Assembly (NCBI GenBank): GCA_015680685.1
Contig: MNCI01029388.1
Coordinates: forward strand, 42,971-106,970
DNA from: Gnetum montanum
Lineage: Eukaryota > Streptophyta > Gnetopsida > Gnetales > Gnetaceae
Direction: 5' to 3'
DNA length: 64,000 nucleotides
The position numbers were made by a program, and so were the translations under genes. This document shows positions 22,744 to 34,426 of the stretch, piece after piece (the first letter of the stretch is position 1; the number at the start of each line of letters is the position of its first letter). Under the pieces are notes generated by a model. It was not told the DNA's origin, made no database searches, and saw only the letters and a program-made list of their open reading frames with translations.

Positions 22744-25700
22744 TTATTTATGTAGTTGTTTCCTAACCCAACGTGGGTTAGGTGAGGCATAGGGTCGGGT
22801 GAACCTAGATTGATACTCCTCTATGTTATTGTTTGCAGCTTGGAAGGGCAACTCGGCCCACGTTGTTTCTTTGATTGGACTAGTTTCAGCCTGTTCAGGT
22901 GTTTTAGTTTGAATGGGGGCTTGGTTTTTAGAGATTTCAATCTTTGAACCTTGCTCCATTCCTACGTTGTTTATGGCTTGGGGAACCACTTCGTCACCGT
23001 GAATTACCACTTCCCCTCCTGTGTAGGGTAAGTGAATTTCCTGGTGTATTGGTGAGGAAACGGCCCTCAGTTGGGCCAACCACGATCTCCCCAGGGTCAA
23101 GTTGAATCCAGGAATTTCCTCTACCATGATGGACACTGTGCTTGTGGGGAACTTTTCCCTTGCCACAAAGTTAATGTGGATAGTTCCCTTCACTACCACT
23201 CGTGCCCTATTGAACGATTTCAGGCAGGAAGTTGCCATGGGATTGATTTGATCAACCAAGCCTAGTTTGTCCACTATGGAAAATGGAACGACATTGGTAG
23301 CAGCTCCTTCATCAATGTGTACCCTTCGGATCTAGTACTGGTTGACCTGAATTGTGATGAACATGGGTACCATTGTCACTTGACCCTTTTCAAGATCATC
23401 CTTAATGGACTCATTGCGAAATGTCAATTGGGCCGACCGTAGCTCTTTAGCTATAGATGGAAGCATGACAACATGGATTGCTTTCTTCAACTGGGATGGA
23501 TGCTAACATATGAACCATGGCCTCGCGGTATGCTATGGAAGTCATTATCAGGTCATATAGGCTTAAAGTTGTGTTTTTCTGCTTCAAAGCCTATTTGACC
23601 TATGTAAGGGCATTGAGAAGGTCTTTCCTGCCCTCTTGTTGTTTGCTACTCCTTTCCACCTCTATTCATCCTAGAAGACAAATCTCCCAAGGGGGAGTGA
23701 TTTTCAGTTGAGCATTAGGATTTCTTGGGCAGGAAGGTGATGATCGCGTCTGCGCAGTGTTACTAGTTGCTGATGATGAAGGGCCCATGGGCATTGAGGA
23801 TAAGGGGGTAGGGTTAGGGGGACCTAATGTGGTGCATTCCCTAGCCATCTTGTCTGCTAAATGGTCCTCACATTTTTTTGGATGAGGAGGCTATGGTGCA
23901 GTTTTTGTTACCTAGCTTTGGGTAGAGGAGCTTGGGTGTTTTGGCACCTTAATGACAAATGGTGCCTATTGCGTTGGCATGGGTTGTGGTGCCACTTTAA
24001 GCATGAAAGGAGTAGGAATGAATGTCTGACAAGGAAATTTAAGAAAAAATGGTTATTGTGATGTTGTTTTTGTTGGTGTTTCTACGTTACAAGGGGGCAC
24101 ACACACCATGAATGGTTGCTGTGATGGTTCTAGATTACTATCAATGCTGATAACATTGTTTGTGTAGCCTAAATTGTTAATGTTCAGGGGATCTTTGTAA
24201 ACATGCATTGATTGATTCTTGGGGCAAAAGGGACTGCTTTCATCCAAGGCCAATTTTCCCTTATCAATCATCCATTAGATGTCATCTTTCAAAGCTAAGC
24301 AATAGTCTGTATCGTGACCACATAGTTGGTGATAGTCACAGAAACATTCCAACCTAAAATTCTTTGGGACTAGAGGTTTGTTGGGCATAGCCAGGGAGGG
24401 GTTCCTAAGAACCTTGCAATATCATTAATGGCATTTGATTGCCTCCTCGGACATCTATTCATGTTGTATACACCTAGCTCCTAATAATTGCTTTAGAAGT
24501 TCTGAAGGCTTAATGGGTGAGGGAGTATACTTAGAACAATCCTTGTGCTCAAAGTTGGACCTTGGCTAGGTTGATGCTGTAGGTGTTGATTTTGAGGGTT
24601 GACCGATTTTGCTTGGGCCAGGTTTGGCATTGGGTGGTGTGGCCACCTTTTTGTTGTTGCTATTGTCGAGCTTGCCTTCCTTGGCCATGGTAGCCACTGT
24701 TGTTACCGTGGCCTTGCCCTTCTCTTTTTCTTTCTTAATGTGTGCATTTTTGTATGTCACATAAGTTGAGTTCTTGCTAGCTTTAGCCATGTCCTGAATA
24801 CTCTTGGTCTAAGCAAAGGCTTGGCTGAGGGAGCACGAGGCTCGGGGCAAGGTAATAGAGCTTAGACTTAATGAAGTCATGTACTACACCCTTGAAGATG
24901 GCTAGCAAGTGGGCCTCAGTGATGGGCTTGTGTATCTTATTCAAGGTTGCGCTCCACCATTGTATGAATCTTTGCATGGATTCTAGCGGGTCCTACTTGA
25001 TGCTCATGAGCTGATCTAGCATGACCTCCAATTTCAAGTTGTACTTGAAGTAGGTCATGAACTAACTTAGTAGCTCTTCCAGGGTGGAGATGGAGGTGCA
25101 TGGGAGTGCATGGTACTAGTCTAGGGCCTTGCTTGTTAGGGACATGGCAAAGACACAAATGATCCATGGTTGTAGCAGTAGAGACGTGGACTTGAAGGTT
25201 ACCAAATGTGCATTGGGATCACCCTCCCCGTTGTATTTTGTAAATTGGGGAAGTGGCATCCTATGGGGCAGTGTGATCATGGGGAAAGCTAGACTGATAG
25301 GATCATCATGGTAAAAGTCCATGACCTGTACGGTGTCAGAACCAGTAGCTTTAAGCTATTTGATTTTCTCAGTGAGGGTTTGGATTAGTTGGAAAGCTTG
25401 ATCCAAACCTGGAGACATTGCAAATGGTTATGGGGTGAAGGAGCAGCCATCATTGGTGGCATTGTAAGGGCAGTAGCCTATCCCATGGGGGGCATCATTG
25501 GAGTCACTCCAACAAGTGATGCTACCTAGGTGGTCCACCACCCAGTGGGTGGCATTGTTGGAGTGATGAACATTGGTGACGCTATGGGATTGGCTACTTG
25601 CCCAGTTGGTGAGATGGCCCACAGTCCTGTGTTTGGTTGTACCACCTGTGGGACTTCATATGATTGGTGGTCAATGTAATGCGACATTTGAGATGGTTTC

Positions 25701-26500
25701 GCAATAGGGAGAGAAGTGGCTGACATCCACCACATAGTTGAGAGTGGATCTGCTACTGGCAGTGGGATGGGTGTAGACAAGGAAGCAAGAGCAAAACTAA
25801 CATGTGGTTGTGACATAGGCACAATATGCATGTATGGCAACGTAGTCATAACTGACATTGGGTATGATGCTGGAATAGATTGGGAAGGGAGGGTAACTAG
25901 GAAAGAGGCTGAAGGGTCTAATTGCTAGTATGTTGAAGGTATAGGATGGCTACCCATGGCTGATAAAGGTGTGGATTATGATAGGGTTGTGGCGACCATG
26001 AAGGGGGTAGATGAGAAAAGTGGGTTTAACCAAAAGATCACGGTGGAAGGGGTAGCCGTGGTGTAGGTCTAGCCACCACCTTCAGAGTGGGAGTCCAAGT
26101 CTTCCTACCCATCCTGGAATGCTTCATTGTAATGGAAACCATGTTCCATTCCCTAGACCTACTCACTTGCATCAGTTGGTTTAACACCCATTGATACGCT
26201 TCAATAAGTGGGATAATGACATCAGGAGCAGGGATGAATTCCCTTCTAGTGGAGGAACTCATAGTTACATTTTTCTTTGAGTTCCTAGTAGTCTAAGGAT
26301 AGATTTTCTTGGACCTTTGCATAGAGGAAGTTGTATTGCTCTGTGTCTTGCGCTAAGCACTCAGGTGATAGGTGCCGCAGCCTAAGGGACTGATGTGGTG
26401 CTAGCACTGGGCTGGGCAATTGCTCAGGACCTATCATGTTTTGAACTGAGTAGGGAACCTTGAGGTTTGAGGTGGAAATGATAGTGGTTGCAGAGATCAT
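22744..26500 (-). pseudogene. gag-pro: E1 gag-protease polyprotein
   Basis: Likely start ATG at 26500 (MISATTIISTSN). Gag core near 25320-24880 includes KYNGEGDPNAHLVTFK and, further on, IQWWSATLNKIHKPITEAHL. A degenerate zinc-knuckle region follows at about 24350-24250, then the DPLN linker. Protease is at about 23350-22990: its active-site box reads DEGAATNVVP (near 23310) instead of D-T/S-G, then a flap-like region and FNLTLGRSWLAQLRAV. The C-terminus ends RWVRKQLHK, TAA at 22744. The ORF stops before the minisatellite and does not run into RT. Frameshifts and TAG stops break it. Homologous to the E2, E3 and E5 copies. Confidence 0.82.
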
Positions 26501-26852
26501 TTTCTATTGTAAAATGGAGATTGTAAAAGAGAGACACTGAAATTGGGTACATTGGGGTGTTAGGCCTATTACGCTAAGCAGGAGTGCTATGCTGAGAAGT
26601 TTGCTACGCCACACAAGATGTAGGCAGTGTAGCATGGTCAATAAAGTGGACCCAGTACGGTAAGCAGTTGGAGCCATTTGTCCTACCAAGTTCAAGAGGA
26701 ACTGTCATTAAGACCAGTTTGAACCACATGATGCATATATAATCACAAGGGTGTCATGTCTACACTAGTAGGTGACAGTGTATAGACAGCGTGTAGGACT
26801 ACTTGTGATATGTAGAAAGGGCATAAAGGGTCCTCCTTCTAGTGCCAAAAAA
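26501..26852 (-). other. E1 leader with primer-binding-like site
   Basis: Untranslated leader between the 5' LTR and gag. Next to the LTR, 26831-26847 reads TGGCACTAGAAGGAGGA on the minus strand, starting TGG as a primer-binding site should and separated from the LTR by a few bases; E2 (34406-34420) and E3 (55842-55858) have similar sequences. The tRNA was not identified. At 26568-26640 are several E1 palindrome-motif copies (ttacgctaag, gctatgctga, gctacgcc). Confidence 0.5.
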
Positions 26853-28990
26853 TATAGTGACTAAAAACGTTGGTGGTTGGAACATCAAGAGGTCACCAGA
26901 CGTACAACCTAACCCCAGATCAATGTGAGGGTTGAGTTTGAGAAAAAGAGAAATGGGATGCCCTGAATGGTCTGGTCAATTAGATAGGGACTTAACCGGT
27001 GTATAATAACCTTTTGTAAATGTTTGTTTTAAATATGTTAGGTGTAACGTAAAAGACGAATGGAAAATGAAAATTGATAGAAAATGATGCAAAATATGAT
27101 AATAGCAAAACAAAATGAAATAGGCTTAGGTGAGAAAGTGCACCACCCCAAGATTGAGGGATTTGATCTCTATTTGGCTGAAGAAGGTGTACAATTGATG
27201 TGCAGTATGGGCAGGCATATCTTGCAATGAAGCAGTATGGTCACAGCTCCTCAAACTGTAGTTAATAGCTTACCAATAGGAACCTTTTTCTTGCCAATCT
27301 CTTTGCCAAAGCTAATTACCAGAAAGCCAAAATGCCAAAATGCCAATGATGCTCCCCAAAAGCCAACCCCTTGAACATTGTTTATAAGGGTATTTATAGA
27401 GTCAGATGTGGGAGAGAAACGTGGTTTGGATGCATGTGTCCTGGGTTTCACAAAGTGCAAACATGACTATGCCATGCTGCTGTGTGATGATGGATGTCAA
27501 ACTTGCTACGTTGTGACCATACCACTAAAACTGTGTGTGCTAGCATCTAGTGAATTGCCATGTTTGTTATAAGGAAATATGTTAACAATGAATGCAAAGT
27601 GGAGCCTGTGTTCTAGGACTACATCTTTCCTACCCTTGTGAGTGGGGTTAAGCATAGGGACAACTTTGGGGATAGTCAGGGGGTTGCAGAACAAAGCAAA
27701 CTTACTAAATTTATCTGTTGAAGAGATGCTAGGATGAAAGTGACTATTGCCAACAAGTTCTGGAGACATCTTGATGCTTCCATGTGAGTGTTACGCTATT
27801 TACATTACCTAGCATATTGGCATAGTGTAAACACTCACGCGCTACGCTATGCTACACTACGTAGCGTAGCATAGCGTAACTGCCAGTCTTGAAAGAAATC
27901 TTGCCTAAAAGCCAAAAACACCTATCTAAGGCCTGGCTAGGCAAGCAACTACAACATTTTCTTTCATGGTAAAAAGTCTTGATACCTGCTAAGTTCACCC
28001 TTGGGATGCTTTGGTGCTTTGTGTTCTTGCTACGCTGCTATGTTGTGCAGTGCAGCATAGCGTAGCAGCTAGTGTGACATGAATTCTAGTGTGATTTTCC
28101 ATGCTCTATTAAGAAACTTTGCTTGGGGTCTGAGGGTGAAGTGGGATAGGTAGTTTTGGAGGCTGAAATGTGGCCAAGTGTAATCCCTTTTGCTAGGAAC
28201 CACTTGGCAGGGGACCATTGTGCATTCTAACCCTGCTACACTGCGTAGCATAGCATAGCGCAGCATTCATGTTGGCCTGAATTCTGACTTGCTTTGTAAT
28301 CATTTTGTCATGGAATGTTGGTCATGTCCTAGTATGTTAGTAGAGAAAACCTGTTTGACAATTGAAGCATGGGAAAATACTCTTACTCCATCAGAGCCAT
28401 TCGAGTAGGAGCATTGCCAAAGTGCATCCATGCTACGTTGTGCTACACTATGTAGCATAGCACAACGTAGCACTCAAGTTGAGATGATTTTTGACAAAGT
28501 TCATCACATTGTACTGTGTCGTGTTGCTCATTCATCAACAATAAAGTGGGCTAGATGTCTTGGGGGACTGAGTCATTATCAACTGCATCTTTGGTGCCTA
28601 TCAGTCTCCTTAAGGCCTACTACGCTGTGTAGCGTAGCATAGCGTAATAGGTCTTGTAGTTAGAAAAATTGCCAAACTATTTCACTCATCCTGAATACTT
28701 TTAGTAGCTCCTAACATGGTCCTTGGGTAAACCATCAGCCAAGTGTCAAGCTAGGCAGGCTAGGGAGTATAGCAAGCCTATCAGTCTAGGCGATAGAAAA
28801 TTTGTCGGACTGCACGATCAACCCCCCTAGTGCCTCTTTCATGCAAATTGGACTTGTGGCTATGTGCCATGTTGATTGTGCTATGGAGGGAATTGTCTGC
28901 ATGGTCCAACATGACATTAGACTTGCAGGAACCCTTGCTCATATTTTGGAACTGCTAAATCATGAGAGTCCCAAAATTTATGGTGTTTCA
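26853..28990 (-). repeat. E1 5' LTR (right copy)
   Basis: 2,138 bp, aligned end to end with 2305-4430. TATA on the minus strand at 27398-27391. The palindromic units keep more CpG than in the left copy, for example at 27840-27872, where near-perfect TACGCTATGCTACACTACGT and its mirror occur. Confidence 0.93.
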
Positions 28991-29288
28991 GGATTGACTT
29001 TGGCCAAGATGACTAGACATAGCTATCTAAGGCTAAGATTCTCCAACACCTGGAGGAGGGCCTTGATAGTTTGCCTCTAGAAATTATCGATGTGGGATCC
29101 TCTTAGGTTAGTTTTTTAGTTATTTTTATGCTTTTTATGTGTTTTGTGTTAGCTTGTATATTGTACATTTTCTCATTGATTGTACATTTTGTGTTGTTAT
29201 GTGATAGTAGGCAACAGGCAATGTTGTAGACCCCAGTGGCATAGTAAAGGAAGAAGCACCTTCAACTCCACCTAGTACCACTAGTTGA
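28991..29288 (+). pseudogene. aORF-A of E2, 3' end after the E1 insertion
   Basis: Continuation of the frame cut at 2304: ...LVQI / DFGQDD..., then ILQHLEEGLDSLPLEIIDVG, donor tag/gttagt near 29105, acceptor gatagtag at 29210, and a last exon 29211-29288 (ATGNVVDPSGIVKEEAPSTP...) ending TGA. It aligns with ILHHLEECLPHLSL of aORF-C and EILQWLAVGMDRIPFEM of aORF-B. This confirms that E1 inserted inside the gene. Confidence 0.85.
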
Positions 29289-29489
29289 GCATCTTCTTAT
29301 GTAGCCTTGCTATTGGATGTTTTTTCATTTTTTGTGTATTTTTTGCCACATGGTGCTAATGCTCATGCTATGTACTATTATTGCTATGAGATGTAATGAA
29401 TGTTTTTCTATATGATGTGTATGGTGTATAGACGTTTGCATTTATTTGCTATGTGTTTGATGCTAGTAATGTGATGAATTAGTGTTACT

Positions 29490-29745
29490 AGGCCATTGTG
29501 AACCCCATGCCAATTTAAAGCCATGGTGGAAGGGACAATGCTAGTTTTAGGCCATTGTAGGCCACATTTTTTCATATCATGTGTTGGTAGTTTTAGACCA
29601 TTCTAGGCCCCAGTGGTAGTTTAAGGCTATTTCAGGCCATGCATTAGAAGGAAAAATGTTTCTAGTTATAGGTCATGGCAAGCCATGGGATGCTAATTTA
29701 AGGCCATGGTAGTCTGCTTTGGTAGTTTTAGGCCATTTCAGGCCC
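29490..29745. repeat. Minisatellite array of E2 (between protease and aORF)
   Basis: About seven units of the GTTTTAGGCCATTNNAGGCC type, between the aORF-A stop and the end of the E2 gag-pro. The stretch 29746-30039 is A/T-rich with no gene. Confidence 0.82.
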
Positions 29746-30039
29746 CAATATATTGCTATATATATATTTTTTTTGAAATTTTTGTCTTTTCTAATTTTTA
29801 TGCTTTTTAATGTTTTTCATGCATAGGCTAGTAACTACTAAGGAGTGAACTAAACAAACAAATATGCAAATTAAGCAAAAATGCACAAATAAAGGAAATA
29901 AATGCATAACAAAGAAAACAATGTAAAATGAAAATCATGCTAAATGTAAATGCATGAACAAGTGCAAGTAGGAAGGACATGTACTAATGAAGGGCAAGCA
30001 AGCACCTAACATGCATTAGACTAAGGGGGTTCCTTAGTT

Positions 30040-33000
30040 TCATAGTTGCCTCCTAACTTGATGTGGATTAGAAGGCACATAGGGCCTAGATGGCACTATG
30101 TGGTACTTTCCTTGACCTTTGTCAGCTATGTTAAAGGCTAATTCTACCCACAAAGTATCCTTCAGGAGTTTGTTAGCTTCTTTTACCTCCTTAGGTTGGT
30201 CTACCTTGCATGTTTCATCCTCGTCCTTTATGAGAGGCGTGTCATCGGAGAACTCCACCTCTAACCGTTGTTTGATGTCTATGTTGTTAATTGCCAGAGG
30301 GGCTGTGTTGTCATCATAAATGATAACCTTATCACCTTTGTATGAAAGGTGGATTTCTTGGTAAATAGGAGAAGAGACAACCCGCAGTTGGGCCAGCCAA
30401 GGCCTACCCAAGATTAGGTTGAATTCGAGCATCTCTTTGATGATAATGAACTTTGTTGTGGTGGGGAATTATTCCCCTACCACAAAGGCTATTGTGATGG
30501 TTCTCCTTACAACAACACATGACCTATTGAAGGATTTTAGGCATGTTGTCTTTGTGAGTTTGATTTGGTTAGCAAGACCCAGCTTGTCAACAATGGTGTA
30601 TGGGATGACATTAGTTTCCACCCCATCATCAACATGCACCCTTCATATTTTGCACTATCCTATGTAGATGGTGATAAACATAGGTGTGGTAATGACATAA
30701 CCCTTCCTAGGGTTAATCTTGATTGCCTCATCATGGAATGCCAAGGGCATTAAGCTCAATTCCTATGGTGTAGGAGGTAGCATCACAACATGGATCAATT
30801 ATTCATTTGCTAGCATGTCCTCCATAATAGGAATAGAGCTCAACATGTGGACCAACAATTCATGATGGGTACAGGAGGTCATGATTAGGTCATATAGGCT
30901 TAACATTATGTTCTTTTATTTTAAAGCCAATTTCACCTAGGCCACTGCATCTAAGAAGTCTTTGTCATTGTATGTCATTTTGTTGGCCTTAACCTTCTCC
31001 ATGCAATCCAAGAGACAAATCTCTTGTGAAGGGGATTTGGGCTTCACCTGTCATGCTTTCCTAGGAGCCTCAGTGCTTAGTTGCTAGTTACTTGTGGTGG
31101 CCTTCTTAGTTGATCTAGCCATAGGGATTACGAGCAAGGGGACTAGCTTTGGTGGACCTAGCTCTCTTTGCTCCTGGTGTTGCCTAAGTATTTTATCGGC
31201 AAGGTACTCATTAGGCCTCTCCAATTTCCACTTGGATGTTCTGCTAGTGTTGCTTGCAAGATGATCCCTTGGAAAAGTAGGGACTGATGCGTGCCCCACC
31301 ACCAAACTTTAGGCAGGTAAGGAGTCCATACATTGCGGCATCTTGACAACAAAGGATGGCTAGGCTATTACTACTACAACGTGCTACAAGACCCTAGCTT
31401 TGGTGGACCTAGCTGTCTTTGCTCCTAGTGTTGCCTAAGCATTTTGTCAGTAAGGCACTCATTAGGCCTCTTAGGTTGCAACTTGGATGTTCTGCTAGCG
31501 TTGCCTACAAGATGATCCCTTGGATGAGTAGGGACTAATGCGTGACCCACCACCAAACTTTAGGCAGGTGAGAAGTCAATACATTGTGGCATATTGACAA
31601 TGAAAGATGACTAGGCTATTACTATTGCAACATGTTGTGAGACCCTAACCACAAAGGGTGTTGTGGGTGATCTAACAACAAAAAGGAACCTCAAACTTGT
31701 GGAAGACAAGGGGTCCCTAGTGTTTCCAGAGGGCACATAGACCATGAATGGTCATTGTGATAGCTCCAAGTTGTCATCAATGCTGATAGCATTGATGGTG
31801 TACCCTACATCACCCATATTTAGAGGATCCTCATAGATCCTTATCGATTGGTTTTAGGGATGAACAGGGTTGATGGCATCAAGAACCAACTCACCTCTAT
31901 CAATCATGCATTGGATGTCATCTTGCAAAGCCATGCAAAAGTTAGTGTCATGGCTAGGCAACTAATGGTAATGGCAGAACCTATCTAGCCTAAAATGCTT
32001 AAGGACTATAGGCTCATTTGGGGTAGTAGATGTCAGATTCTTGAGGAGCTCACAATATCTATCATGTCTCTTGTAAGCATCCTCAGGCATCTTCTTATAC
32101 TAAATTCTTCTAGCCTTAAGTAGTTGGTCTAGGAGTTCTAATAGTTTTAGGGGCAACAAGGTGTACTTTGAATGGTCCTTGTCCTCAAAGCTGGACCTTG
32201 GGGTAGCTTGCCCTATGCCCATTGATGATGTAGGTTGGTTACTTGCCACAATGCTAGGCCTGGAAGCCTTATTGTTGGCCCGGGCATTAGGTGGTCTAGC
32301 CATTAACTTATGGTTGGTTGGCTTGGCCTCATTGGCCATTGTTGCCATAGTTGTGGTCTATTTTCCCTTATCCTTGTCCTTTTTGGCATGGAGGTTCTTG
32401 TAGGCCATGTAGGCTAGGTCCTTGTTGGCTTCTGTCGCATCCTAAATGCTCTTAATTTGAGCAAATGCTTGGATTAAGGATTGTGAGGCTAGATAGTATA
32501 GCTTTAACTTAATAAATTCATTCACTACACCCTTGAAGATTTCCAATAGGTGAATTTTAGTAATGGGCTCATGAATTTCATTGAGTGATGTGCTCTAGTG
32601 TTGTATGAACTTCTACATAGGCTCTAATTGGCCTTGCTTAATTTGCATAAGTTGGCCCAAGGTTGTCTCTAGCTTCAAGTTATACTTGAAGCATGTGACA
32701 AACTGGTTGAGGAGATCCTCCAAAGAGGAAATGGAGGCCTTGGGTAGTGCATGGTACAAATCCAATGCCTTGCTAGTTAAAGACATAGCAAACACACATG
32801 TGGCCATGCTTGTAATAAAAGGCACTTGGACTAAATGTTACAAGGTGTATATTGGGGTTTCCTTTACCATTGTATTTAGTGAATTGGCAGAGTGGGACCC
32901 TAGTGGACAATGTCAGTGGTGGAACACTAGGATTGATTGGATCATCCTAGTAGAAGTCCATCACATGAGCCATTTCAGAGGAGGTGGCCTTGAGCCGCTT

Positions 33001-33795
33001 GAATGCCTAATCCAAGCTCAGGGATGTTATGGCAGGCTACGTCAGTTGTGCTACCCATTGTTCCAGTTATACATCCCACAACTTAGCTACAGGTTGTGGG
33101 ACCACTTGGGATCTTTGCTGCATATGTTGTGCCATGGGCATAGTGGTTGGGGCCCACCACACATTTGTCATTTAGTCCACTGCAGAGGGTGCCAAGAAAG
33201 CAAGCATTATGTGTGATGTCTGAGTTGTTTGTAGCAAAGGGATGTGCATAGTGTCCATGTAGGGCTATGCAGACATAATAGTTACTGACATAGTAGATTG
33301 AATAGGGTGTAGCTATGCCACATCTTGGTGCATGTGCTAGGTTTGGTGGATCACCACCACAGGCATTGACCTAGTAGGTATCACTATCTCCAAGAAGATA
33401 GATGGATAGGACTGTGAAGGAATGAAAGTAGAGGTTGTCCATTGGAAAGAAGCATGGAATGAGTCCTTGTGATTTGAACGAGCCTCAAACTCATCATGCT
33501 CTTCTTTTAGGGGCTCCTCATAGTCCATTCCTACCTCATGCTCATTCATTTTGATGAATTGGATGAGCATCCATCGATAGGGCTCGATGAGTGAAATGAA
33601 GTCAACCATGGTGGGGAAGTACTCTCATTTGTTTCAACGTATGAGCTTGTAACTTTGTTTGGCCTCCATGTCTTGGTGGTCTACAAATAAACCTACCTAG
33701 AACTTCATGTAAATGAAGTTATACTGCTCATTATTTAGCATTGTGTACTCAGGAGGTAAGCTACGTAACCTGAGGGATTGTCTTTTCTTTGCCAT
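30040..33795 (-). pseudogene. gag-pro: E2 gag-protease polyprotein
   Basis: Start taken as ATG at 33795 (MAKKRQSLRLRSLPPEY), homologous to SLRLRHLSPECL of E1. Gag core at about 32825-32600 contains IFAMSLTSKALDLYHALP-like sequence and FKYNLKLETTLGQLMQIK. The protease box is VDDGVETNVIP near 30620, followed by FNLILGRPWLAQLRVVSSPI (about 30425-30360) and an acidic C-terminal segment; stop at 30040. Stops and frameshifts are frequent. A direct repeat of about 230 bp (31140-31370 and 31390-31620, TKLGGPSS/LLPKVWWW segment) is an internal duplication in the linker between gag and protease. Confidence 0.8.
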
Positions 33796-34426
33796 GGTAG
33801 GATTGGTGGTGTGATCAACCTTGTTTTCCTATTGGATGGGTATGACCATGTGTGTGCTTAGAATGGAGGTTGAAGGCTACTCAAGGTTCATGATGTGAAG
33901 GGTGAAATGCAAAAGGCTGGTAGTTCAGAAAGATAGGAAAACAATCAACTTTGCTAATTGGAAAAAATAGCTAAGTATGAAAATAGTAGAAAAGAAACTA
34001 AGTGTGAAAAGTGTAGAAAAATGGCTAAGTGTAAAAACTATGAAAAGTGGATAATTTTAGAAGCTACTAAAAATGGCTAACTCTATGGACTATGCTTACT
34101 ACACTAAGAGCCAGCTATGCTCTCTATGTTGATAGCCAAGTATGCTCTCTTGAGCACCCAGAATTTAGCTACGTGTTGGAGGTACACCCTGGGGTTGCTA
34201 TGTAATGTTCTAGGGGAACTAACAATAAGGTCTAGTCTACACAAACCAATTTGTAGCCAACTCCTACACTAGCCTTAGATCCAGCTACTGTCATGGTAGG
34301 TCCACAAGGGTGTCGAGTCTACACTAGCTTAGAGCTAGCAATAGTGGTAGAGAGAGCACGAGAGGTAACAACCAATGAAGACTATAGAAAGAAATGGCAT
34401 TGGCCTTGCTTCTACTGCCAAAAAAC
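33796..34426 (-). other. E2 leader
   Basis: Untranslated leader. It shares with the E1 leader a block near 34305-34325 (cacaagggtgtc...tctacactag). It carries E2-type motif copies (gactatgct, ctatgctctc) at 34087-34150. The primer-site-like ctactgcca is at 34412-34420. Confidence 0.5.

Larger units (their letters stand above)
2305..28990 (-). mobile_element. E1: complete but decayed Tat-like element with internal antisense aORF
   Basis: Two direct LTRs (2305-4430 and 26853-28990) start TG and end CA and flank one minus-strand element of 26.7 kb, of which about 7.1 kb is the later E4 insertion. The flanks are AGATT (2300-2304) and GGATT (28991-28995), a 5-bp target duplication with one G/A difference, and the E2 aORF frame continues across the site. 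Order in sense direction: 5' LTR, leader, gag-pro (26500-22744), minisatellite, antisense aORF-B (plus strand 10263-14942), minisatellite, RT-RNase H-integrase (9628-6161), minisatellite, PPT, 3' LTR. The archaeal-type RNase H after the ordinary one marks the Tat lineage. The LTRs look about 88-90% identical in a 200-bp sample by eye. Confidence 0.92.

Noticed and set aside
26831-26847. Firm assignment of a primer tRNA
   Set aside because: The TGG-starting site is in the right place in three elements, but the sequence is decayed and I could not match it to a known tRNA 3' end.
32605-33216. 203-codon plus-strand ORF as a gene
   Set aside because: It lies opposite the E2 gag, whose minus-strand frame aligns with three other gag copies; this is a shadow frame.
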